A DNA stretch of 64,000 nt. Source: Euptelea pleiosperma (taxonomy: Eukaryota > Streptophyta > Magnoliopsida > Ranunculales > Eupteleaceae). Under the pieces are notes generated by a model. It saw only the letters and a program-made list of their open reading frames with translations, was not told where the DNA came from and did not search any database. The translations under genes were made by a program, and so were the position numbers. Shown one piece after another: positions 11,939 through 21,390 of the stretch; positions within the stretch are counted from its first letter, which is position 1; each line of letters opens with the position of its first letter. The stretch lies in contig CM068549.1 of the NCBI GenBank assembly GCA_035048495.1, positions 18,943,103 through 19,007,102 on the forward strand. The letters are read 5' to 3'.

Positions 11939-12166
11939 CTAAAGCCCATCAAATGTGAAACAAGCCAATGTGGAAAAACAACTCATGCAACCGTGCTCTA
12001 ATTTACCAACAATCAGCGTGCAGTTCATACATACCATAGCAACATGGCCCATAGGCAAACCCAAGTCATATCTATCCATCAGAGGAGTGCCTCCATACAT
12101 CCCACCTGAAAAGAAAATTAATCGAATTAGTGTAAAATGATAGGATCGTGATAAAAAAGAACTCAA
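11939..12166 (-). pseudogene. Unidentified captured exon-like fragment (MYGGTPLMDRY...)
   Basis: The minus strand reads FSGGMYGGTPLMDRYDLGLP then MGHVAMVCMN, directly preceded by a plausible pyrimidine-rich/AG acceptor context at about 12,110. The Gly/Met/Tyr-rich, low-complexity character resembles unstructured tails of plant RNA-binding or splicing-related proteins, but I cannot name the family. It shares strand and transposon with the ARF and HMGB pieces, hence the suggestion that it too is captured host sequence. It could equally be a chance frame. Confidence 0.3.
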
Positions 12167-12169
12167 ATA

Positions 12170-14340
12170 AGCAAAATAACAATCATATTGCCCATAGTTA
12201 AAGATAGTTATTGAGGGACTATGGCAGCAATATTTCCCATAGTTAAAGAAGGTTTGGTTTCCTAGTAGTCAAAGAAGGCAGAAATTAACAAGAATTACAT
12301 ACGTGTAATCTTTGCTCTCCAAGATCCAATTTGGTATTTCTCTAGTCAGTGAAATGTTAGTGAAAAACCAACAACCAAAGATACACTACAGTCAAGTGTG
12401 TACCTCCAATCCAGCATAAACAACTACGCTGCTAGTAAACATTTTAGCACCGAATGGATGTTTAACCTATCCCTAGGTGGACACATCCAAAATAATCAAC
12501 CCGATTGTCTTTTTCATGGATTATTTTCAACCATGGATTTTCAAACCATCAATCTAACCATGAATTAAAGTACTTCCTAAATATCATATTTGCTCAGTTG
12601 GAATTTATCTACTTCAGGCCATAAATGACGTGTTTGAGCCTTTGATTTTGTTTATCCTTTATAGCATGGATTTGATCCAGCCAAAGTACCAATTACTTTT
12701 TGAAAACCATTAATTACTTTTGTTGCATTCTTTTGTTCTCATACAGTTGCACCTTTCTACGGTCATCTTTGTGAAAAGAAGACACATTTATTTGAGAGTG
12801 AAATTGTGCATCTTCGCCCAATGCCCATGCTGACCAGTTGTAAAGGACACCCAAACCAAAAATTGAAAGACAAATTGTGCATCTTTTGCTCTGCTTGGTA
12901 TGTTGTAAAATAGAAAGACAAAAATTGTGCATCTTTATAAGATGGACAATCTCACTTGGCCATACTACCCCTCAATCTAGATGGAACAACGATCCCGAAT
13001 GTAACTCTTAAGAGAAACAATACAAATCCAAAATAGGAATAATAATTGGATTCAATTATCCCAACAATGCTAGAAATAACCATCATCATCATCATCCAAA
13101 GCAAGAAATGATTATACTATGAAGTGAGAAAACTAAAGATCCATTTTCACAATGCTAGAAATAATCATCATCATCATCATCCAAAGCCTTGTCCCAACTA
13201 CTTCGTTAGACTTTGATCATTTCTCACAATTTCTGATAAAGCACCAAATATAAATCATGTTCTTTACTTATTAATTTGCATTAGTATATAAACATGCATA
13301 TCTTCATCTGTAAATGCAATGCTAAACTCGGACTATTCTCATAACATGCCAGATGGCAATAACATGCTCCAAGATGGCACAAAGACCCCAACCAAAACAC
13401 AAAAACAATAAAAAAATACATGAATCACATTATATCCAACCTATAAGCTTACCAAATAAAGAACCATCAGGGGCCCACATTATATGGTTCACTGATACAT
13501 GTGTATCAAAATTGCCATTCCCTCGCATTCCTATTATGGCCATAACCTATATATCCACATGTTCAACAAATTCAGTCAACATTATAATATCCTCTCTAAC
13601 ATCCTTCTTCCCCATAAATTAATGCCAGTACAAAGAGGCAAAAAGGCAACAACATACACAAGAGAAATGTGCTGGTATATGTTCCTTGTGTATGCCGTTG
13701 GTAAGCAACATACCCAGTAAGCTCAATGCTTATCTAAAGTTAATTAAAATTTGTAAACCAAAACTAAACTGCTTAAACTATTTTTCTATTGGTAACTAAA
13801 AATTTATCAAGTCAATATTCATGTGAAATGATGTAACAATACTTTCCCCCACCTGCTAACCTGACACAACCCTCCTTTATTCAGGTATGGGATTGGAATC
13901 CTATGCTAAAGCTTGAAACTATCTGAATTTTAGCCAAAGCCACTAGTGTAGTCAAAAGAACAAATTATTTGGAATGGCTAAACAAGATTCATGCGAAACC
14001 CAAATAGTTAGATAAACACATCGTACAAACTCAAAGGAAAAAGGAAAATCTGAAGATAAACATTTTTTCCCTCTACAAAACATGGTTTAAAGTGTCAGCT
14101 GAAATAAAGAGAAGGAAAACATTAGAGCACCACTCTCTGTACCATCATAATAAAAAACCCATGAAACCAAAATGAAAATGAAGGAAAACATACGAGCACC
14201 ATGAGGTAATATGCAAGCTCAAGAACCATAGGGGGGTATTTTCGCTCACTAAGGAATTTCATCGAGCATTGACGCTGCAGTCATAATATGCAGCCACACA
14301 CGGCTGTGGTTTTTTTCAGAAACGTTTTGAAAGCAGCCAA
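12170..14340. other. CACTA interior, right part; no gene recognised
   Basis: Holds a partial foldback-repeat copy at about 12,455-12,545. It also holds two ~40-bp direct copies at 13,062-13,103 and 13,147-13,188 ('acaatgctagaaata' followed by (CAT)n and 'ccaaagc'). The second copy continues with 'cttgtcccaactacttcg', which on the minus strand resembles the 3' tail of a plant SINE or LINE ending in GAT repeats. No coding region was recognised. Confidence 0.4.
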
Positions 14341-14830
14341 CCAACTAAAACCCTAATAAATTTTGAAACCCTAACCCAAACCAACTAAAACCTTAATCAA
14401 ATTGGAAACCCTAACCCAAAAACCCGAATCAAATTTGAAACCCTAACCCCAAAACAAAAATAAAATGAAATAAATTAGAAAAAATAAAAAAAAATACATA
14501 CCTAATAACAGTGGTGGTGAACGACGGTGTCAGGTAGCGATCAGGAGATGGTAGCATGCACGAACGAGAGAGATTGAGAGCTGATAGAGAGAGAGAGAGA
14601 GAGAGGAAACGATCATGAGAAAGATCTGAGAGTGAACGAGTAAGAGGGAGAGGGCAGTGATGGACTGCAGCGTCGGGTGGTGTTGCACGACGGCGTCGGG
14701 TGGCAGTTAGGAGGTGGTAGCAAACGAGAGAGAGAGAGAAGAGGAAGTGAAATCTGAGAAACCAAAGAGAGGGAGAGGGAGAGAACGAAAGAGGAAAGTG
14801 AGAGTCGAGAGGGCAATTAGGGCACGAATA
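14340..14830 (-). promoter_or_regulatory. Possible minus-strand leader/promoter in the CACTA element (telo-boxes and CT-rich tract)
   Basis: Several 'aaaccctaa' units (telo-box, seen in promoters and leaders of plant housekeeping genes) lie at 14,347-14,452. On the minus strand they follow a long CT-rich tract (complement of GA-rich 14,570-14,820) typical of plant 5' leaders. Every host-gene fragment recognised in the element also lies on the minus strand downstream of this point. A minus-strand transcript starting here is therefore plausible, either the ancestral transposon promoter or a captured gene leader. The serine/leucine-rich frame over the GA tract is only a repeat translation. Confidence 0.35.
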
Positions 14831-14867
14831 AGTATTTGCGCACTAAATTTTTTTAATATATATACTA

Positions 14868-15080
14868 ACATCCCAAGCGGTTAAAAGCAGCCGGGGAAAC
14901 ACTTTCCTCGAGAGTTTTAGACCGCCGGGTATGTCATTCCTAAAAAAATAAAAAAACAAAAGGTTTACGGCGGTTTTTTTCTCTTCCTCGGCGGATTTAA
15001 ACCGCCCAAATGATCCAGTGGTTTATAGCCGCCGGTAAAACAAATGTTGTCTGCCGGAAAATGTCATTTTTTTGGTAGTG
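14868..15080. repeat. CACTA right subterminal repeats and terminal inverted repeat
   Basis: Motifs 'gcggttaaaagcagccgg', 'agaccgccggg', 'acggcggttt', 'cggcggatttaaaccgcc' and 'agccgccggtaaa' repeat the left subterminal motif in both orientations. The end 'tttttttggtagtg' is the inverse of the start of the element. Confidence 0.78.
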
Positions 15081-15249
15081 TATATTGCTTACATTTATTT
15101 ATAGTACTTGATCATTATAACTTTACTTGGAATAATCATATTGCAGGCTTCTATAAACTGAAGAACCTTCAAGGGTTTGATCTCAGTGTGAACGATTTTA
15201 AACATAGTCTACCTTTCTGTTTGGGAAACTTTACTTCCCTTCTAACATA
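15081..15249 (+). pseudogene. RLP pseudogene remnant, intron 5/exon-6 side (right of CACTA)
   Basis: Immediately after the CACTA end, 'gcttacatttattta' resembles intron 5 of the intact RLP gene ('acttacatttattta' at ~19,049). An AG acceptor at 15,146 is followed by FYKLKNLQGFDLSVNDFKHS and LPFCLGNFTSL. The homologous exon 6 start of the intact gene reads LCKLKNLQELDLSWNNFEGS. Homology stops at about 15,249, where unrelated sequence begins, so this copy is truncated. The intact paralogue starts 2.4 kb downstream, pointing to a former tandem RLP pair. Confidence 0.75.
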
Positions 15250-15948
15250 TGGAAGCTCATATGAACAATGGAGAAGATCTTCGTCTCCTACCAAAACCAC
15301 AACCTTGAATCCACAAGGAGAAAACACAGGCAAATTAACCCAAAGAGATTACTCAAAATTTCAGTATCCCTTCAATTCCTAACATAACCAAGCTTAAATA
15401 GAAAACCGAAACCCTAATTTGACTAATTAGAAAACTTACTAAAAATGACAAAAATCCTAATTTTGGCGAAACTATTGAATTAAACGTAATTTATTAAACT
15501 GAGACTTCCCAAAAACAAGGGGAAAATTATTAAAAATAGTTATTTTTTGCTAGAAACTGTGATTTGAACCCCAAAATGACCTCTGAAATGCGACAACGGA
15601 TCTTTGGATTGATTGTCTAGCACGTAGATCTCCTCGAGACACCCCACAAACAAATGCTATTTTTTAGAAAACCAAGTACATGAGACCAAGTTATGATCAT
15701 CTGAGATTGACATGTTTTCGACTTGATTTCTACCGATCTTCATGTTCTAGAAATTGGTCAGCAACCGTTCTACATCACCTTTAGTTGTTGGGTCATTCTT
15801 ATAATAAATTTGTTGGATTTAAAACACTGATTCTGACTACGATCATCATCTTGAATTATATAACTTTAAGGGTATCCCCTAAGATGGCCATGTGCATGAC
15901 ATTGATTGTGTTGACCAGAAAAACAATAACGATCATCCTGAAACCCAA
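15250..15948. other. Intergenic stretch, no gene recognised
   Basis: No coding similarity beyond the RLP remnant. The content is moderately AT-rich unique-looking sequence; an open frame running out of the RLP remnant to 15,382 is read-through. Nothing regulatory could be supported. Confidence 0.4.
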
Positions 15949-15949
15949 T

Positions 15950-16280
15950 GAGTGATGATTTAAAATGTGATGATCAACATGTTAACAAGTGTTACCTTCA
16001 AGACCATGGTTCGAAGTCTCGGGATCGGAGGCCAGATCGGTGGGCTCCAATCCCGATCCTGAACGGTCTGATCCAGAATGGCATCGGTACATCTCGCTCG
16101 AGACAACGTGATTCTTCTTTAGGAAGCACTGATCTCGGGTGAGACGATCCATTATTTGCATCGGATCGGTGAACCCAATCCGAATCACCCGATTAAGACA
16201 TTGAACCATGATTAAGACATAACATTTATGAGGGGGTTGTTGAAGTGTTTTTAGGAGACTCAAAAAAATAATGGAAAAGT

Positions 16281-16323
<43 letters not shown>

Positions 16324-16905
16324 TGATAACAACATATAATGGTGCATACTTTGGGTTTGCAGTTTGCAATTTGTGCATTTTGGGTGAATTAAAAGTTGAT
16401 AAGTTTGCTTACGGCACAAAATGTGGAATGGGAAAAGTTAGGACAATAATTTTGGTCTGCTATTCCAAAATCCGTTTGAAATTTGGCAAAAAAAATAAAA
16501 AAAATTTTGTTTTCTTATAAATTTGGAATATTTGACCAACCCAAAATAGACAAAAAAATCGCAAAATTCTTCCCAACAATTGAAAGATTTGGTTATACTA
16601 TATGTTTCTGACATTAACCGGGAATTGACCCACTTACCGTATGTGATGATTAAAAATGTGATTATCAACATGTTTACAAGTGTTACCTTCATTTCGACCA
16701 TGGTTCGAACTATCAGGATCGGAGGCCAGATCGGTGGGCTCCAATCCCGATCCGGATCGGTTCGATCCAGAGCGGCATTGGCACATCTCACTCAAGATAA
16801 CGTGAGACTTCTTTAGGAAGCAGTGATCTCGGGCGAGACGATCCATTATTTGGATCCAATCGGGGAATGCCAATCCCAATCCGGATCACGCTTCAGTCTC
16901 TCCCA

Positions 16906-16937
<32 letters not shown>

Positions 16938-17216
16938 AAACTGACAACAACATATTGGGTGAATTCACAGTTGACAAGTTTGCTTACGGCACAAAATGTG
17001 GAATGGGAAAAGTTAGGACAATAATTTTGGTCTGTTATTCCAAAATCCATTTGTAATTTGGCAAAGAAAACAAAACAATTTTTGTTTTTATAAATTTGGA
17101 ATATTTGACCAACCCAAAACAAACAAAAAAATCGCAAAATTCTTCCCACCAATTGAAAGATTTGGCTGTACTATACGTTTCTGACATTAACCAGGAACTG
17201 ACCCACTTACCGTATG
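15950..17216. repeat. Tandem duplication, two ~0.6-0.7 kb units each with a (TC)n tract
   Basis: Units at about 15,950-16,641 and 16,642-17,216 align end to end. Both start with 'tgtgatgat...atcaacatgtt', carry 'gatcggaggccagatcggtg', a (TC)n tract (16,282-16,320; 16,910-16,937), 'gtttgcttacggcacaaaat', 'aatttggaatatttgaccaa' and end 'cccacttaccgtatg'. Frames through the TC tracts give Arg-Glu or Leu-Ser runs and are not genes. Inside each unit a segment bounded by 'accatggttcgaa' may be an older nested MITE. Confidence 0.85.
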
Positions 17217-17460
17217 GATGTTTTTGCCCATCTTTAGGTGGACCTACATATAAAAAATCAGCCTGATTAGTAAATTCTAACTGTTGGATATGGGAGTCTT
17301 TTTCATGGGTATATTTTTAACCACAGTATTCGGGAATAATTTTTGGTATGTAGGTTAAACGAGGGATGGGCCAAACATCCATCACGGTCTGTAGTCTCTA
17401 AAACGGTGACACGGGGCTCATACTATGGTCCATCATCGTACCTCATCAATGATTTATCCA
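17200..17460. repeat. Copy of the dispersed 'aaacatccat' foldback repeat upstream of the RLP gene
   Basis: Runs from 'cgtatggatgttttt' through 'aaaaatcagcctgattagta' to 'gggccaaacatccatcac' and 'ggggctcatactatggtcc'. The arms are inverted copies. It lies 200-450 bp upstream of the RLP start codon and so could influence that promoter, but this is not shown by the sequence. Confidence 0.7.
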
Positions 17461-17607
17461 GAAACGAGTGGTGATAGGAGTTTTGGGATTCTGCGGTAGC
17501 GCCAAGGGAATCAAGTCTACGAATCAAGTCATTCAAATAAAGTAATTCAAGTGAACGACGTTAGCTGTATCCGTTATTCCAATGTGTGGGTCCTCCCAAC
17601 ATTTTCT

Positions 17608-17618
17608 GCTATATAAAT
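17608..17618 (+). promoter_or_regulatory. TATA box of the RLP gene
   Basis: 'gctatataaat' lies about 50 bp upstream of the chosen ATG (17,663). It is the only good TATA motif in the proximal 150 bp. The spacing implies a leader of only ~20-30 nt if it is used. Confidence 0.5.
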
Positions 17619-17662
17619 CGAAAACGGTACTTGCATTACAAACTGCGAAGAAATAGAAGTAA

Positions 17663-20600
17663 ATGAGAAATCGAGTGCTGGAGTTGCGTTTGTGGTTTTG
17701 CCTTCTGTTGGTTTTGGTTCAGTTTCAAGTGTATGGGTGTTTTGGGTGTGTGGAGGAAGAAAGAATCGCTCTCTTAGAACTCAAAGCTTCCTTCAATCAC
17801 CCAAATGGCTTTTCTCTCGCATCTTGGGATGGTAAAGACAGTAACTGTTGTGCTTGGGAAAATATTAAGTGTAACAACACCACGAGTCGAATCATCCAAC
17901 TTTCTCTTAATTCTATACGGGACTTGTCCCAAGGATATTGGTATTTAAACGCCTCTTTATTTCTTCCATTTGAAGAGCTGCAAAGTCTCGAATTAACTCG
18001 AAATTTTCTAGTTAATTCTGGTCGTGCCGAGGAAGGTATACTTATCTCTTATTACTAGCTAGTAAAAAGTTTAGTGCAATTCCTTCCAATTTTATACGAT
18101 GAGTCGTTAACTCATCATACTGAACAGGTTTTGAAAGATTGTCTAGTTTGAGAAAGCTGGAGGTCCTAGATTTAACTTGGAATAATCTCAACAAAAGCAT
18201 CCTACCGTCTCTTTCTACACTCTCATCCCTTCAGAATTTGTATTTAAAGGGAAATTGGTTCGAAGGATCAATTCATATTGAAGGTATGTTTAGTTGTTTT
18301 ACCTCTTAACGATATATTGATTTCTATGTGTAATCTTAGCTCCTATTTTTATATTTCTTTTGGTTTCTTTCGTTCTGGTCCTAATCAGAATTGGCTTCTT
18401 TAAGAAACTTGAAGGAGTTGGATTTAAGTTACAATTCCATCGAAAGCTTCATAACCATCGAAGGTATAAAACATAAAATATTAAATTGTCTTTTCGATCA
18501 TTATATACATTTTCTACTCAACTACACAAGTAGAAAATTTGTTTGATATGATTTGAAGATCATTCGATCGAGTTATCCATTTTCTTTTTTAGGTCTCAAC
18601 AAGTTCACGAAGTTGCAGATTCTAGATCTACGTTTCAATAGCTTCAAAACAAGTATTCTACAGTCTTTGGGTGCACTCTCATCGCTTAAGACACTGTATC
18701 TCACTAAAAATAATTTGGAAGGATCAATTACGATTCAAGGTAATGCCGAGAGATCGATTTGGCTCAATTTCTTTCTCATTTATATCTATTCACTTTTTAT
18801 TTTCATGATTTCTTTCCTTTAATCGCTTTGCCTTTTTGTAGAGTTTGATGCTCTCAGCAACTTGGAAGTCCTGGATTTATCGTATAATTCTCTCAATGGA
18901 AGCTTTCTTCGATACCTAGGAGTTATGACTTCTCTTAAGGTCTTATCCTTGCGTAATAATGGACTTGGTGGGAGCTTACCTGTTCAAGGTAAAAATGATG
19001 TCTATTTGGCTAAAAAGTAACATGATATAGTAAACAAGGGACAACATTACTTACATTTATTTATTTAATTATTAACCATTTTTGCAGGGTTGTGCAAACT
19101 GAAGAACCTCCAAGAGTTAGATCTCAGTTGGAACAATTTTGAAGGGAGCTTACCTTCATGTTTGGAAAACTTGACGTCCATGCAGCTTTTGGATCTCTCC
19201 AGAAATCAATTTGGTGGAAACATAGGTTCATCTCCCATTACCTGTCTCACATCACTTGAATACCTTTCCCTTTCTCATAATCGTTTCGAAGGCTCTTTCT
19301 CATTTAGCTCATTTGCTAACCATTCCAAACTTGAGGTATTTGATCTTATGAGTGGCAACAACAAATTAGTTGTGGAAACTGAATATCCAGCTTGGGTTCC
19401 AACATTCCAATTAAAGTTCATCCGTTTGTCAAATTGTATAATCAACAAACATGTTGGTGTCATCCCCAACTTTCTCTACCATCAATATGACTTGAGAACA
19501 CTAGACCTGTCCCATACCAATTTGGTTGGAAAGTTTCCCACTTGGTTGCTTGAGAACAATTCAAGATTAGGAGTCCTATATTTGACGAACAACTCTTTCA
19601 CAGGTCCGTTTGGTCTTTCTTCGTGTCTAAAGTTATCCACGCTAGATGTTTCAAATAACCAAATCCATGGCCAAATCCCAACAAATATTGGTATTATTTT
19701 TCCAAATTTAAAATTTTTGAACATGTCAAAAAATGTCTTTAACGGTAGCATTCCTCCTTCACTGGGTGATATGAGACAGTTATTGATTTTGGACATGTCT
19801 GACAATTATTTCTCAAAAGGAATACCAGAGTACTTGGCCACGAGTTGCACCTCATTGAATATTTTGAAACTATCAAATAATAATTTGCATGGCCAAATAT
19901 TCCCAACATTTTTTAACTTGACTGCATTGTTGTCTTTACATTTGGACGGCAATCACTTTATAGGAAAAATCCCAAATAGCTTGTCTAATTGCTCACGTTT
20001 AAAAGTATTAGATATAAGTAACAACCATGTATCAGGTACGCTTCCATTTGATTTTTGCAAACTTGACACACTTCTCCTTTTGGACCTTTCTGAGAACAAT
20101 ATTTCTGGATCCATACCGTCTTGCTTCAACCCACCAAACTTAGAATTTGTACATTTGGAAAAAAATGGGCTCACAGGACCAATGACAAATGCTTTCTCTA
20201 GAAGCTCCAAGTTGGTGACATTAGATATGAGAGATAACTACCTAACTGGTAATATTCCAAATTGGATTGGAGAATTTCTGGATTTGAGCATTCTTCTCTT
20301 AAAAGGAAATCAGTTTGAAGGTAGCATTCCCATTCAATTTTGTCAGTTGTCCAAGATAAGCATAATGGACCTTTCCCGCAACAAATTGTCTGGTAAAATA
20401 CCTTCTTGCTTGAATAATTTTACTTTTAAGAGGATTAATGGAGATGCAGATGATAAATTTGTTTTGCACCAACTTTCTTTTATATATTTTCTTCCAACCG
20501 TTCCTTATATAAGTCAGATAATGGAGACTAACATTGGATCTCTAGACGATTTTATTTATTTAGCATTATACGAACAAGAACAAGTGCAATTCACAACAAA

Positions 20601-21258
20601 GAGTAGGTACTACTCTTATGCGGGTCAAATTCTTGGCTTAATGTCTGGAATTGATTTCTCATCGAACCAATTAACGGGTGACATTCCACTTGAAATTGGC
20701 AACCTAAGTGAGATTCATTCGTTGAACCTGTCCCACAACTACTTCACTGGACCAATCCCATCAACCCTATCAAACCTAAAGCAAATAGAGAGCTTGGACC
20801 TTTCTTACAACAACTTGAGTGGGACAATCCCTTCACAACTAATTGAGATAACCACTCTAGCAGTTTTCACCGTGGCTTATAACAACTTATCCGGTAAGAC
20901 TCCCGAAAAGAAAGCACAATTTGCAACATTCGAAGAAAGCAGCTATGAGGGAAACCCTCTTCTTTGTGGACCACCATTGGTGAAAAATTGCACCACAACT
21001 GGGACGCCATCATCGACGCCAACAATCGGAGAAGACAATAATTCGAACGATCGCATCATTTTCGTGGTGAGTTTTATAGTGTCATACATAATGGGGGTTT
21101 TAGGAGTCATTGTGGTTCTCTACATCAACCCCTATTGGCGACAGGTGTGGTTTCATCTCGTTGATGTATGGATCACCTCTTCTTACTACTTTGTTGTACA
21201 CAATCTCCGTAAGCTGTCTACCCATGTATTGCATAAGTCCTATATTTGCCTTGTATAG
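17663..21258 (+). CDS. LRR receptor-like protein (RLP), six exons, apparently intact
   Basis: Exons read as 17,663-18,035, 18,128-18,283, 18,389-18,463, 18,593-18,739, 18,842-18,988 and 19,088-21,258. All introns are phase 1 GT/AG, and the total is 3,069 nt (1,022 aa). The protein starts with a hydrophobic signal peptide (~residues 1-28), then a capping domain (CVEEERIALLELKASF ... SNCCAWENIKC, ~29-70). Many LRRs of the plant LxxLxLSxNxLxGxIP type follow, then a non-LRR island (~740-800), four further LRRs, a C-cap (GNPLLCGPP), an acidic spacer and one membrane helix (~956-979). The cytoplasmic tail is short with no kinase. This is the layout of class RLP9/13/15-like or CuRe1-like surface receptors, which signal through partner kinases in immunity or development; the ligand is unknown. 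Short exons each encoding one or two LRRs are typical of this subgroup. A broken paralogue lies just upstream. Confidence 0.9.
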
Positions 21259-21390
21259 GTTTCAAAATTTGTTTTGATTGTATCTCCTTCAGTTGTCTAC
21301 TCATGAACCCTTTGGTCTGCTCTTATATATACGACTTATGGTTTGCCCATTTCTAAAGAAGAGAACCGATTATCAATTTTGTTGAATTGC
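21259..21390 (+). other. RLP 3' flank
   Basis: The ~130 bp between the RLP stop codon and the LINE poly(A) side is AT-rich, presumably 3' UTR. No unambiguous AATAAA signal was seen, so a LINE-supplied poly(A) signal is conceivable but not shown. Confidence 0.35.

Larger units (their letters stand above)
1519..15080. mobile_element. CACTA (En/Spm-type) DNA transposon, non-autonomous, ~13.6 kb
   Basis: The left end reads CACTACCAAAAAAA at 1,519 and the right end is its inverse, ending TTTTTTTGGTAGTG at 15,080. Both ends are followed inward by dense subterminal copies of a 'ccggcggtt/aaccgccg' motif in both orientations (1,545-1,910 and 14,868-15,060), which is the hallmark of CACTA elements. 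The flanking 3 bp are ATT on the left and TAT on the right, so the expected 3-bp target-site duplication is not clean. No frame long enough for a TNP2/TNPD-type transposase was found, so the element is probably mobilised in trans. Its interior holds host gene fragments on the minus strand (ARF-like, HMGB-like and one unidentified piece) and a nested MITE. Flanks on both sides match an RLP gene. Confidence 0.82.

Noticed and set aside
14613..14816. Ser/Leu-rich minus-strand open frame
   Set aside because: It is the translation of a GA/CT-rich low-complexity tract; no domain, no conservation signal.
15982..17152. Several minus-strand frames with Arg-Glu runs
   Set aside because: The Arg-Glu runs come from the (TC)n tracts in the tandem duplication; the frames are not conserved between the two units.
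19275..20210. Minus-strand open frames opposite the RLP gene
   Set aside because: Shadows of the LRR coding strand; residue pattern mirrors the sense repeats.
19088..21258. Treating the 722-residue stretch as an intronless RLP
   Set aside because: Five upstream exons with in-phase GT/AG junctions supply the signal peptide, N-cap and first LRRs.
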